From: Pseudomonas migulae NBRC 103157
Lineage (GTDB): Bacteria > Pseudomonadota > Gammaproteobacteria > Pseudomonadales > Pseudomonadaceae
Assembly (NCBI RefSeq): GCF_002091715.1
Contig: NZ_BDAG01000040.1
Span: 1-64,000, forward strand
Direction: 5' to 3'
DNA: 64,000 nt
In this document: piece by piece, positions 52,789 to 63,663 of the stretch
How the letters are laid out: every line of letters begins with the position of its first letter
Position numbering within the stretch: the first letter of the stretch is position 1
Made by a program: the position numbers and the translations under genes
The notes under the pieces: model-generated
The model's input: the letters and a program-made list of their open reading frames with translations, nothing else
Databases searched by the model: none
What the model was told of the DNA's origin: nothing

Positions 52789-53793
52789 ATGAGCGTTATC
52801 GATCTACGCAGCGACACCGTCACCCAACCGACCTCAGGGATGCTCCACGCGATGGCCAACGCAGCCACCGGTGACGACGTCTACGGCGAAGATCCGACCG
52901 TCAATCGACTGGAAGCCGAACTTGCCAATCGACTGGGTTTTGCCGCGGCGCTGTTCGTTCCGACAGGCACCATGAGCAACCTGCTGGGCCTGATGGCCCA
53001 CTGCGAACGCGGTGACGAGTACATCGTCGGCCAGCAGGCCCACACCTATAAGTACGAAGGTGGCGGTGCGGCGGTGCTCGGATCGATCCAGCCTCAGCCG
53101 CTGGAGGTGCAGGCTGATGGCTCGCTGGATCTTTCGCAGGTCGCCGCAGCGATCAAGCCGGACGACTTCCATTTCGCTCGTACCCGCTTGCTGGCGCTGG
53201 AAAACACCATGCAGGGCAAGGTTCTGCCGCTGGAATACCTGGCCCGGGCTCGCAACTTCACCCGTGAACACGGTCTGGCCCTGCACCTGGACGGCGCTCG
53301 GCTGTATAACGCCGCCGTCAAACTGGGTGTCGATGCCCGTGAAATCACGCAGTATTTCGATTCGGTCTCGGTCTGCCTGTCCAAAGGCCTGGGCGCGCCG
53401 ATCGGTTCGGTGCTGTGCGGCTCGGTGGAGCTGATCGGCAAGGCACGACGCCTGCGCAAGATGGTCGGCGGCGGCATGCGCCAGGCCGGTATTCTGGCAG
53501 CGGCAGCTTTGTATGCCCTGGATAAAAACATTCACCGTCTGGCCGATGACCACGCCCATGCACAGTTTTTGGCCGATGGGTTACGCAAGGCCGGTTACAG
53601 CGTCGAGCCGGTGCAGACCAACATGGTTTATGTGCAAATGGGCGATAAGGCCGAGGCGATCAAAGCCTTTGCCGCCGAGCGCGGGATCAAGTTGAGCGCT
53701 GCCAGTCGCCTTAGAATGGTCACGCATATGGACGTCAGTCGCGCGCAAATCGAGAAAGTCGTCGCGACATTCGTCGAGTTTTCGCGCAACTGA
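52789..53793 (+). CDS. ltaE: Low-specificity L-threonine aldolase
   Basis: 334 residues, PLP enzyme of the beta-eliminating lyase family. The N terminus IDLRSDTVTQPT is typical; the PLP lysine is in SVCLSKGLGAPIGS (about residue 200) and HLDGARLYNAA lies before it. Splits threonine or allo-threonine to glycine and acetaldehyde. GAGGCCAGATTC before the ATG. Confidence 0.94.
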   Translation: MSVIDLRSDTVTQPTSGMLHAMANAATGDDVYGEDPTVNRLEAELANRLGFAAALFVPTGTMSNLLGLMAHCERGDEYIVGQQAHTYKYEGGGAAVLGSIQPQPLEVQADGSLDLSQVAAAIKPDDFHFARTRLLALENTMQGKVLPLEYLARARNFTREHGLALHLDGARLYNAAVKLGVDAREITQYFDSVSVCLSKGLGAPIGSVLCGSVELIGKARRLRKMVGGGMRQAGILAAAALYALDKNIHRLADDHAHAQFLADGLRKAGYSVEPVQTNMVYVQMGDKAEAIKAFAAERGIKLSAASRLRMVTHMDVSRAQIEKVVATFVEFSRN

Positions 53794-53939
53794 CCGCGTT
53801 AGCCGTCCAATTGACCGTTTCTATCGTATAAACACGCTGTACCCCGCGCGCAGGGCCGATATAATGCGGCCCTTTGCCGTCGCTTCGTCTGTTGACGTTT
53901 CGCACAGGCCTTTGGCCGCAGCCTCCGTGGAAGAACCTA

Positions 53940-56564
<2,625 letters not shown>

Positions 56565-56655
56565 GGCAGTGTGTCCGGCCCGCGGTCTAGTGGCGGGCCG
56601 GAACGCTGTTTGAGTGATAATTTGGGCGCCCTTCATGGGCAGAGGCGGCTTTGAA

Positions 56656-57897
56656 ATGGCTTTGATCGTACAGAAATTTGGAGGCACCTCGGTCGGCACT
56701 GTCGAGAGAATCGAGCAGGTCGCCGACAAGGTTAAGAAATTCCGCGATGCCGGCGATGACCTGGTGGTTGTGCTGTCTGCAATGAGCGGCGAAACCAACC
56801 GTCTGATCGATCTGGCCAAGCAAATCAGTGGCGACGGCCAACCGGTTCCGCGTGAGCTGGATGTGATTGTCTCCACCGGTGAGCAGGTGACGATTGCCCT
56901 GCTGGCCATGGCGCTGATCAAGCGCGGTGTGCCAGCGGTGTCCTACACCGGCAACCAGGTGCGGATTCTGACGGACAGCGCACACAATAAAGCGCGTATC
57001 TTGCAGATTGATGACCAGAAGATTCGTGGTGATCTGAAAGCAGGTCGTGTGGTGGTTGTCGCCGGTTTCCAGGGCGTCGACGAGCACGGCAACATCACCA
57101 CCCTCGGTCGTGGCGGTTCCGACACCACCGGCGTGGCGCTGGCGGCGGCCTTGAAGGCTGACGAATGCCAGATCTACACCGATGTCGACGGCGTCTACAC
57201 CACCGACCCGCGTGTGGTGTCCGTGGCTCAGCGCCTGGACAAGATCACCTTCGAAGAGATGCTGGAAATGGCCAGCCTCGGTTCCAAGGTGTTGCAGATC
57301 CGTGCGGTGGAATTCGCCGGCAAGTACAACGTTCCGCTGCGCGTACTGCACAGCTTCAAGGAGGGTCCGGGCACCCTCATTACTATTGATGAAGAGGAAA
57401 CCATGGAACAGCCGATCATTTCCGGCATCGCTTTCAACCGCGATGAAGCCAAGCTGACCATCCGTGGCGTGCCAGACACCCCGGGCGTTGCATTCAAGAT
57501 TCTCGGCCCGATCAGCGCCGCGAACATCGAAGTCGACATGATCGTGCAGAACGTTGCGCACGATAACACCACCGACTTCACCTTCACCGTGCACCGCAAT
57601 GACTTCCAGGCCGCGCAAACCGTGCTGGAAAACACTGCTCGCGAGATCGGTGCCCGTGAAGTCGTTGGCGACATCAAGATCGCCAAGGTCTCGATCGTCG
57701 GTGTCGGCATGCGCTCCCACGCAGGCGTAGCCAGCCGCATGTTCGAATCCCTGGCGAAAGAAAGCATCAACATCCAGATGATCTCGACCTCGGAAATCAA
57801 AGTCTCCGTGGTGATCGAAGAGAAGTACCTGGAACTGGCTGTGCGCGCTCTGCACACGGCTTTCGAACTGGACGCGCCGGCCCGACAGGGCGAGTGA
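56656..57897 (+). CDS. lysC: Aspartate kinase with internal beta-subunit start
   Basis: 413 residues. Kinase domain with KFGGTSVG at 7-14, then two regulatory ACT domains (about 265-410). First step of lysine, threonine and methionine synthesis. The start at 56656 (MALIVQKFGG) is chosen over one 14 codons upstream. Within the gene an ATG at 57403 preceded by GAAGAGGAAACC begins a 164-residue frame identical to the regulatory half, as in the alpha/beta aspartokinases of Bacillus and Corynebacterium. Confidence 0.95.
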   Translation: MALIVQKFGGTSVGTVERIEQVADKVKKFRDAGDDLVVVLSAMSGETNRLIDLAKQISGDGQPVPRELDVIVSTGEQVTIALLAMALIKRGVPAVSYTGNQVRILTDSAHNKARILQIDDQKIRGDLKAGRVVVVAGFQGVDEHGNITTLGRGGSDTTGVALAAALKADECQIYTDVDGVYTTDPRVVSVAQRLDKITFEEMLEMASLGSKVLQIRAVEFAGKYNVPLRVLHSFKEGPGTLITIDEEETMEQPIISGIAFNRDEAKLTIRGVPDTPGVAFKILGPISAANIEVDMIVQNVAHDNTTDFTFTVHRNDFQAAQTVLENTAREIGAREVVGDIKIAKVSIVGVGMRSHAGVASRMFESLAKESINIQMISTSEIKVSVVIEEKYLELAVRALHTAFELDAPARQGE

Positions 57898-57910
57898 TGC
57901 GTTAGCCGAA

Positions 57911-57935
57911 GGGCGCGGTCTGACCGCGCCCTTTT
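57911..57935 (+). terminator. lysC terminator
   Basis: GGGCGCGGTC-T-GACCGCGCCC followed by TTTTG and more T, 13 bp after the lysC stop. Confidence 0.9.
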
Positions 57936-58084
57936 GTTTTTTTGAATGGTGTGGCTCGAAGCTGTTCTTTTGCCCGCGCTAGTCAATACTCAGGCATGTA
58001 GGGCTGCGACCGTTCAGGTTGTAGGTCGAGTGCCTTTTTTTTGCAGACTGTTGTCCCTGAAATGAAATGCGTGAGGAGAAAGGT

Positions 58085-58273
58085 ATGCTGATTCTGACTC
58101 GTCGGTGCGCAGAAAGCCTGATTATTGGTGATGGCGAAATCACCGTGACCGTGCTCGGCGTTAAAGGAAATCAAGTGCGTATCGGTGTCAACGCCCCGAA
58201 AGAGGTTGCGGTCCACCGTGAGGAAATTTACCTGCGTATAAAGAAAGAGAAGGACGAAGAACCAAGCCATTAA
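58085..58273 (+). CDS. rsmA: RNA-binding global regulator CsrA/RsmA
   Basis: 62 residues, full length. MLILTRRCAESLIIGDGEI, VTVLGVKGNQVRIGVNAPKEV and the RNA-contacting VHREEIYLRI are all intact. Binds GGA motifs in message leaders and is titrated by Rsm small RNAs under Gac control. GAGGAGAAAGGT precedes the ATG at 58085; an in-frame ATG six codons earlier is less likely. Confidence 0.97.
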   Translation: MLILTRRCAESLIIGDGEITVTVLGVKGNQVRIGVNAPKEVAVHREEIYLRIKKEKDEEPSH

Positions 58274-58335
58274 TTTTTATCGTTTTTTATGTTTGCAAAC
58301 GGGGAAGAAGCTGGTTAATATACGCCCCGTGTTGC

Positions 58336-58426
58336 GGAGAGCTGGCCGAGTGGCCGAAGGCGCTCCCCTGCTAAGGGAGTACACCTCAAAAGGGTGTCGG
58401 GGGTTCGAATCCCCCGTTCTCCGCCA
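58336..58426 (+). tRNA. tRNA-Ser(GCT)
   Basis: 91 nt including CCA. Acceptor GGAGAGC/GTTCTCC, long variable arm (GTACACCTCAAAAGGGTGTC) as in class II serine tRNA, anticodon loop CTGCTAA giving anticodon GCT, T-loop TTCGAAT. Confidence 0.97.
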
Positions 58427-58492
58427 TTATTTGCGTAGTACGTTGTAATCTGGCTTCTTCGGTAAGTTGTTGAAATTACTAGAAAAAAGCGC

Positions 58493-58520
58493 TTTACAAA
58501 AAGATTCGACGGCCTATAAT
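58493..58520 (+). promoter_or_regulatory. Sigma-70 promoter of the first tRNA-Arg
   Basis: TTTACA at 58493-58498 and a perfect TATAAT at 58515-58520, 16 bp apart, followed by a GC-rich GCGCGGC discriminator typical of stringently controlled stable-RNA promoters. Confidence 0.75.
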
Positions 58521-58534
58521 GCGCGGCAACAAAT

Positions 58535-58611
58535 GCACTCGTAGCTCAGCTGGATAGAGTACTCGGCTACGAACCGAGCGGTCACAGGTTCGAATCCTGT
58601 CGAGTGCACCA
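58535..58611 (+). tRNA. tRNA-Arg(ACG), copy 1
   Basis: 77 nt with encoded CCA. Acceptor GCACTCG/CGAGTGC, anticodon loop CTACGAA with anticodon ACG, T-loop TTCGAAT. Confidence 0.98.
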
Positions 58612-58683
58612 TTTAAGAGTTGTTTGCAGTAATGTGAGCTACTCTGCTTCAACCAGTTGTGATCTGGTCTAAAAACACAAATT

Positions 58684-58760
58684 GCACTCGTAGCTCAGCT
58701 GGATAGAGTACTCGGCTACGAACCGAGCGGTCACAGGTTCGAATCCTGTCGAGTGCACCA
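58684..58760 (+). tRNA. tRNA-Arg(ACG), copy 2
   Basis: Identical in all 77 bases to copy 1, 72 bp downstream and with no separate promoter, so the two are co-transcribed. Confidence 0.98.
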
Positions 58761-58766
58761 AACACC

Positions 58767-58795
58767 AAAAAGCCCGCGTTTAACGCGGGCTTTTT
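58767..58795. terminator. Shared bidirectional terminator
   Basis: AAAAAGCCCGCGTT-TA-AACGCGGGCTTTTT-type stem with runs of A and T on both sides. It ends the tRNA transcript. On the minus strand it contains the last codons and the TAA of the convergent gene. Confidence 0.9.
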
Positions 58796-59298
58796 GCCGT
58801 CTGGGATTTGGCTTTTCCCCGTGTACATCCTTTCTCATCGAACTCGACGTGAGCACTGCGACCCCGCTTGGTGTCGTAACGGTAGCTTGTTGTCGAATTG
58901 CGCACCGTGATCTTGTCAGGTTTGCCGAGTGCGCTTTCGACATCCTGCTGACTCATGCCGGCAACCACCCGTTGATTGATGATCGCTTCCCGTCGCTCCC
59001 GCGCGTCAATCACGTTCCCGCATTTGTCCTCGGTCTGGCCGACGACCGTCGGCTCCCTCCTTTTGAATTTCATACGTGATGTTTCGAGCGTGTCCGCTTC
59101 AGGCATGAGGGCTACCGTGCTGCCGGGTGTAAAGGTGCGCACATCCTGGAGTGAAAGGCTGTCACCCGCCGCACAGCTCAATGTGGTGAAGGTAATGCGG
59201 CCGTTGGCAGCCTCACATCGGTGAACGGTTGCAGCAAGGGCCTTGAGCGGCAGGCAGAGCAGGGCGATCAGCAAAAAATACTGTGCATTCAAAAGCAT
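58780..59298 (-). CDS. Secreted DUF4124/BamE-like protein
   Basis: 172 residues from the ATG at 59298 (GGAGGACGTTTG upstream). Signal peptide ending ALAA is followed by a DUF4124-like unit (VHRCEAANGRITFTTLSC, about 24-42). A helical/charged middle comes next, then an SmpA/BamE-type module (VVAGMSQQDVESALGKPDKI...YRYD, about 112-145). Probably periplasmic; the role is unknown. Its stop codon lies inside the terminator stem. Confidence 0.8.
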   Translation of the reverse strand: MLLNAQYFLLIALLCLPLKALAATVHRCEAANGRITFTTLSCAAGDSLSLQDVRTFTPGSTVALMPEADTLETSRMKFKRREPTVVGQTEDKCGNVIDARERREAIINQRVVAGMSQQDVESALGKPDKITVRNSTTSYRYDTKRGRSAHVEFDEKGCTRGKAKSQTAKSPR

Positions 59299-59618
59299 CA
59301 AACGTCCTCCATGACGGTCTGACTCAAGGGTAGCCGTTACATTTTTCAGCGGCGGTGTGTTTTCTTTTCAGAATGAGTCGTCGCATTTTCATGGATCAGG
59401 ATGGCGCTCAGGTTTGTCTCGCAAGCGCTTGTTTCAGCCGAGATTTTTTAACGTTTAAAACCGTCGGGCGGTGTATCATTGCGCCCGTCAGCCCCGCCGG
59501 GGCTTGTGGAATACCTCCATGGACTTACCCAGTAGTAACTCAGTAAACCGTTTTTCCAATCATGAATTGACTGATTGATCCTTCCGGCGTGCCCCGCTGC
59601 TGGGAGTGGAGTTCGCCT
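59299..59618 (+). other. mgtE upstream region with GC hairpin
   Basis: 320 bp without a gene. AGCCCCG-CC-GGGGCT-type palindrome at 59490-59505 follows a TATCAT (59474-59479) that could be a -10 element. No known magnesium riboswitch was recognised. Confidence 0.35.
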
Positions 59619-61061
59619 ATGTCCGAAGTTGAAGTAAAGAAAACGCAAGAAAGCCTGCAGGACCGCCTGGCTCAAGTCGTTGAGCTGTTGCAGCGTCAGC
59701 GGGTGGTCGAAGACCTGACTCATCGTCAGGAAGGCCCGCATCACGACCGGGTCGAGAACCTGGTTCACCGGCAAAACCTGGTCGAGCTGCAACGCAAGCT
59801 CGATGACCTGCACTCCGCCGACGTCGCCTACATCCTTGAAGCCTTGCCGCTGGACGATCGTCTGACGCTGTGGCAATTGGTCAAGGCTGATCGCGACGGC
59901 GACATCCTGCTCGAAGTCTCCGATTCGGTTCGTGAAACCCTGATCGCCGACATGGACGATCACGAGCTCCTGGCTGCGGCCAGGGACATGGACGCCGACG
60001 AACTCGCTGACCTGGCTTCCGAACTGCCGCGCGACGTCGTCCATGAGCTGATGGAAACCCTCGATGGTCAACAGCGTGAGCGCGTTCGCTCCGCGTTGTC
60101 CTATGACGAGGAGCAGGTCGGTGCGCTGATGGACTTCGAGATGGTGACGATCCGTGAGGATGTCAGTCTCGAAGTGGTATTGCGTTACCTGCGCCGCCTC
60201 AAGGAACTGCCAGGCCACACGGACAAACTGTTTGTGGTCGATTACGACGGCGTGCTCAAGGGCGTGTTGCCGATCAAGCGTCTGTTGGTCAACGACCCGG
60301 AAAAACAGGTTTCGGAAGTCATGGCCAGCGATCCGGTGAGTTTTCACCCGGACGAGGATGCGTACGATGCCGCACAGGCGTTCGAACGTTACGACTTGAT
60401 CTCGGCGCCCGTGGTCGACAAGAACGGCAAGCTGATCGGCCGTCTGACCATCGATGAAATGGTCGACCTGATTCGTGAAGAGAGCGAAAACGAAGTTCTC
60501 AACATGGCGGGTCTGCGGGAAGAAGAAGATATTTTCGCGTCGGTCTGGAAATCCCTGCGTAACCGCTGGGCCTGGCTGGCGGTGAACCTGATCACCGCGT
60601 TCATTGCCTCCCGCGTGATCGGTTTGTTCGAAGGCTCGATCGAGAAGCTGGTGGCGCTGGCGGCATTGATGCCGATCGTAGCGGGTATTGGTGGCAACTC
60701 CGGTAACCAGACCATCACCATGATCGTTCGCGCCATGGCGCTGGATCAGGTGAGCACCGGCAACACGTCACGCCTGATGCGCAAGGAATTGGCCGTAGGC
60801 CTGATCAATGGCCTGGTGTGGGGTGGCGTGATTGGTGTTGTCGCCTACATGTTGTACGGCAGCTGGTCGCTTGGCGTGGTGATGACCGCCGCCATGACGC
60901 TTAACCTGTTGCTGGCAGCGTTGATGGGCGTGTTGATTCCCATGACCCTGGCGAAGATGGGGCGCGATCCGGCGATGGGTGCCAGTGTGATGATCACCGC
61001 CATGACCGACAGCGGAGGTTTCTTCATCTTCCTGGGGCTGGCGACCATCTTCCTGCTCTGA
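59619..61061 (+). CDS. mgtE: Magnesium transporter MgtE
   Basis: 480 residues. A cytoplasmic N domain of superhelical repeats (LEALPLDDRLTLWQLV, ADELADLASELPRDVV) is followed by two CBS domains (about 135-255, the magnesium sensor that gates the pore) and five membrane helices. The pore signature lies in ALMPIVAGIGGNSGNQTI and the C-terminal MTDSGGFFIFLGLAT. Start at 59619 with GGAGTTCGCCT upstream. Confidence 0.95.
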   Translation: MSEVEVKKTQESLQDRLAQVVELLQRQRVVEDLTHRQEGPHHDRVENLVHRQNLVELQRKLDDLHSADVAYILEALPLDDRLTLWQLVKADRDGDILLEVSDSVRETLIADMDDHELLAAARDMDADELADLASELPRDVVHELMETLDGQQRERVRSALSYDEEQVGALMDFEMVTIREDVSLEVVLRYLRRLKELPGHTDKLFVVDYDGVLKGVLPIKRLLVNDPEKQVSEVMASDPVSFHPDEDAYDAAQAFERYDLISAPVVDKNGKLIGRLTIDEMVDLIREESENEVLNMAGLREEEDIFASVWKSLRNRWAWLAVNLITAFIASRVIGLFEGSIEKLVALAALMPIVAGIGGNSGNQTITMIVRAMALDQVSTGNTSRLMRKELAVGLINGLVWGGVIGVVAYMLYGSWSLGVVMTAAMTLNLLLAALMGVLIPMTLAKMGRDPAMGASVMITAMTDSGGFFIFLGLATIFLL

Positions 61062-61072
61062 TTTCCAGACGT

Positions 61073-61102
61073 AAAAAAACCCGCCATCGGCGGGTTTTTT
61101 TT
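61073..61102 (+). terminator. mgtE terminator
   Basis: AAAAAAACCCGCC-ATC-GGCGGGTTTTTTTT. It is followed at 61100-61120 by a second perfect stem (TTTGCCTGAA/TTCAGGCAAA) usable in either direction. Confidence 0.92.
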
Positions 61103-61116
61103 GCCTGAATTTCAGG

Positions 61117-61143
61117 CAAAAAAAAGCCAGCAATCAGCTGGCT
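61117..61143 (-). terminator. amrZ terminator
   Basis: On the minus strand AGCCAGC-TGATT-GCTGGCT is followed by eight T. Third hairpin in this 70-bp convergent intergenic region. Confidence 0.88.
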
Positions 61144-61159
61144 TGAGCTTTCGGTTGAG

Positions 61160-61486
61160 TCAGGAGGCGTCTGCGGCCATTTCGGCGTCATGGGCAATCA
61201 GCGAAACAAGTGCGTTTTGCTGACGATGAGAAAGCTGGCGGAAGCGTTGCAACAGTTCGCGTTCGTGCAATGACAGCTCTGGGCTGTCCAGGCGCATGCT
61301 CAACTCTTCGCCCAGTGCGCCTTCCTGAATAAGACTCTGCTCAAGGCGCGCAATGATTTCGGAGTTCATGCTGCGATGATGATTGCGAGCCACCTCGGCA
61401 ATGCGTTCACGCATTCCGTCTGGCAGACGTACGACGAACTTGTCAGCCGTACGGCTGGAATAAATTGCCTGTTTCAATGGGCGCAT
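61160..61486 (-). CDS. amrZ: Ribbon-helix-helix regulator AmrZ (AlgZ)
   Basis: 108 residues. Arc-type ribbon-helix-helix at about 12-55 (ADKFVVRLPDGMRERIAEVA; HRSMNSEIIARLE), with a C-terminal tetramerisation region. Controls alginate, motility, c-di-GMP and iron genes, and represses itself. The ribosome-binding site is weak, which fits a tightly regulated gene. Converges with mgtE. Confidence 0.92.
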   Translation of the reverse strand: MRPLKQAIYSSRTADKFVVRLPDGMRERIAEVARNHHRSMNSEIIARLEQSLIQEGALGEELSMRLDSPELSLHERELLQRFRQLSHRQQNALVSLIAHDAEMAADAS

Positions 61487-61652
61487 ATATTTAACCGGTT
61501 AGTTCAGGGGAGCGGTTCTCGGGATTGGCCGCACGATGTCTGATAGGACAAGGATTCTGGCCAAATGTTCAACCTGAATTGATAGAGGCTCGCATCATGC
61601 CTCAAAGAAGCCAGTTCATTGGCGTCAATTCTGTGACAAATATTGAACTGGA

Positions 61653-61671
61653 TGCCGGCGTTATGCCAGCA
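61653..61671. promoter_or_regulatory. Candidate AmrZ autoregulatory site
   Basis: TGCCGGCGTTATGCCAGCA is a near-perfect palindrome (one mismatch) about 170 bp upstream of amrZ; its core GGCGTTATGCC resembles AmrZ sites as I recall them. The remaining gap 61487-62035 holds no gene I would defend. Confidence 0.35.
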
Positions 61672-62035
61672 CCAATTATCAGAAATGCGGACTGGTTTGA
61701 AAAGTCTGTCCCGTCCGTATCGCTGGCCGCGTCCTGATACCCGACAGGTAATATCTGAAGACACCTGAAGGTACATGCCATGCGGTCGATCACGATTCCT
61801 TGCCTTGTACAGGATAGTGGCAAATTGCCGATTTACTAGTGGCATCCACTGCACGGAGGCTATTTCAGGATGGATGGCAATATGATTTACCTGAGGCGCT
61901 TTTCAGGTCCGCAAGGACAGTCTCATTGAGGTTTTCGCTGGCATCTGCAGGCTAAATGGTGAGAAGTGTGGCGCGGCGGATGTTGATGAGGACGGCTTGC
62001 GCTGTGCCACCCATCTCTTGAAACCTGCTGAAAGG

Positions 62036-62215
62036 TCAGCGCAGGACCGGGTCAAACTTGATCTTGCGGCCAGCGACCAGTGCCAGCACGAACAGCGCGC
62101 TGAAAACACCGCAGGCAATCAGGGGCAGGGTGACAACCGAGTCCTGGACCAGTGACAAATGAAGAATGCCGCTCAGTAGGGCCAGGATGAAAAATCCTGC
62201 GGCTGATTTGGACAT
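62036..62215 (-). CDS. 59-residue inner-membrane protein
   Basis: Starts MSKSAAGFFILALLSG and has two predicted membrane helices (about 6-22 and 30-50), ending GRKIKFDPVLR. Very strong ribosome-binding site (AGGAGCACAGC). Second gene of a two-gene operon behind a sigma-54 promoter. Family not recognised. Confidence 0.75.
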   Translation of the reverse strand: MSKSAAGFFILALLSGILHLSLVQDSVVTLPLIACGVFSALFVLALVAGRKIKFDPVLR

Positions 62216-62236
62216 GCTGTGCTCCTGAGGGGGTGT

Positions 62237-62470
62237 TCAAAATACCAGGCGTTCTGAAGACGGCGCCGGCAGCAGGATGTTTTCCTGGCTCACTTCCTGA
62301 CTGACAAAGCCGTGCTGATCACTCAGCAGCGCCAATTGCGGCGCCCTCTGTACTTGAAGGTAGTGGGGCATGCGTTGGGCGACCGGCTCGGCGCCGCTCT
62401 CGGGGGAAAAGTGAAAACCCAGCAAGACCGCCAGAGCGATTGCGTTCGAGAGTAAAAGGGCGCTGTTCAT
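62237..62470 (-). CDS. 77-residue protein with N-terminal membrane anchor
   Basis: Starts MNSALLLSNAIALAVLLGFHF, a single membrane helix or uncleaved signal, followed by a polar periplasmic-type part rich in Q and S. GGAGGCCAGCCTC precedes the ATG. First gene of the sigma-54-type operon. Function unknown. Confidence 0.72.
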   Translation of the reverse strand: MNSALLLSNAIALAVLLGFHFSPESGAEPVAQRMPHYLQVQRAPQLALLSDQHGFVSQEVSQENILLPAPSSERLVF

Positions 62471-62502
62471 GAGGCTGGCCTCCGTTGTTCTTGAGAACAG
62501 CT

Positions 62503-62521
62503 AAAGCAGCCGACGTGCCAA
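62503..62521 (-). promoter_or_regulatory. Sigma-54 (RpoN) promoter
   Basis: TTGGCACG-TCGG-CTGCTTT on the minus strand fits the consensus TGGCACG-N4-TTGCW with only the first T of the -12 element changed. GG and GC are 12 bp apart as required. It lies 33 bp upstream of the 77-residue gene. Confidence 0.8.
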
Positions 62522-62583
62522 GAGTCTACCGCCTATTAAATCCTTTAAAAACAATAAATTAGGTTATTCCCGAGAAGTGCTTG

Positions 62584-62628
62584 CATTGCAATTTGCAATG
62601 ATGGCTTTTTGCGGTGATGCAATTTGCA
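62584..62628. promoter_or_regulatory. Two phased palindromes, probable enhancer-binding-protein sites
   Basis: CATTGCAATTTGCAATG (62584-62600, perfect) and TGCAATTTGCA (62618-62628) have centres 31 bp apart (three helical turns). They lie about 98 and 129 bp upstream of the predicted sigma-54 start site, the classic place for an activator of the NtrC class. Confidence 0.65.
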
Positions 62629-62762
62629 CGGTAAACAAATCCCTCGCTGTCGAAGGGCGCCTGCCTACACTTAAAAAGCGCTAAGGACGACATGACAAAC
62701 GCGGACCCGCCCGTTAACATGCACGCCGTCCATCGCACCGCGTTTTCTCGCGAACGACTTGT

Positions 62763-62839
62763 GTCTCAGTAGCTCAATTGGATAGAGCATCCCCCTCCTA
62801 AGGGGAAGGTTGGCAGTTCGAACCTGCCCTGGGACACCA
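62763..62839 (+). tRNA. tRNA-Arg(CCT)
   Basis: 77 nt with encoded CCA. Acceptor GTCTCAG/CTGGGAC, anticodon loop CTCCTAA with anticodon CCT, T-loop TTCGAAC. A tRNA often used as an integration site in Pseudomonas. Confidence 0.96.
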
Positions 62840-62962
62840 TACAATTCAAGGCCTCCAGCTGTTTACGGTGATCATCAAAAAAAGCCGTGACAGCAGGGTG
62901 GCAGCAACAGACCAAAAAATAGGCTCTGCAACTCAGTGCAGTGCGCTAATCGAAGGCGCCGG

Positions 62963-63547
62963 TCAAAGCTTGCCGGCTGCGTCCTGAATTTTCTGCCCGG
63001 TATCCTGGGCCGCTCGGCTTTTTGAGGCGATGGTGCGCAGACTCGCGGAACTGGTATTGATGTCGCCATCATACTTCTGCAGGGTAATTTCAATCTTCTT
63101 TCCCTGCCATTGCAGGTGCTCGTTTGTAAACTCGCCACCGCCTTTCGTTTTCACGACCTCCGTTGTGCGCTTCATAGGCTGCCCGTACTTCGTGGTGAAG
63201 ATCTGCACCAGTCGCGGGAAGTCTTCTGGTGTCGTGGTGAGATAGAAGGAGTCAACCGGGCCGGTCTTCGCCATTGCGGAAAGGCCGAAGCCACCGAACA
63301 GGCCAATTGAGGGCATGCCGTCAATTCTATACAGCCCCTGGTAGGGCGCACCGCGGCACATTTCCTTGGGCGGCTCATATCCAGCGGGGCATTGCGGAAG
63401 AGAGTATTCAAGCTTTTTATCAAAGCTGATGCCCATGAAACTATCGGGCTCTTGAATCCAAGGCTGAGGCTCTGAGGGCTTCTTGGCTGCAAAGGCTGAT
63501 GCTGCCACACAGGATGCAAGCAAGAAAAAGGCAAATTTGGCTTTCAT
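62963..63547 (-). CDS. Secreted protein of unknown function
   Basis: 194 residues from the ATG at 63547 (TTGGAGGGAACCA upstream). Signal peptide MKAKFAFFLLASCVAASAFA, then a mature part with two close cysteines (QCPAGYEPPKEMCRG), the motif FTTKYGQPMKRTTEVV and a lysine/alanine-rich end. It looks like a small periplasmic lipid- or metal-binding-type fold but I cannot assign it. It follows the tRNA-Arg on the opposite strand. Confidence 0.75.
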   Translation of the reverse strand: MKAKFAFFLLASCVAASAFAAKKPSEPQPWIQEPDSFMGISFDKKLEYSLPQCPAGYEPPKEMCRGAPYQGLYRIDGMPSIGLFGGFGLSAMAKTGPVDSFYLTTTPEDFPRLVQIFTTKYGQPMKRTTEVVKTKGGGEFTNEHLQWQGKKIEITLQKYDGDINTSSASLRTIASKSRAAQDTGQKIQDAAGKL

Positions 63548-63663
63548 TGGTTCCCTCCAAGGTTGAATCAGAACTCTAGCACGACGTACAGCCGCCATCG
63601 TCAGGCACGCATTTAGCCTAGGCGTCGAGCTAACTCGAGTGAACTCAGATTCGAATTCTTCTA

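Noticed and set aside
58535..58760. Two identical tRNA-Arg genes as att sites of an element
   Set aside because: Only 72 bp lie between them and nothing gene-like; this is a normal tandem tRNA operon.
61595..61737. 46-codon frame with a GAGG site upstream of amrZ
   Set aside because: A plausible start exists, but there is no recognisable sequence and it overlaps a regulatory palindrome. Could be revived by ribosome profiling.
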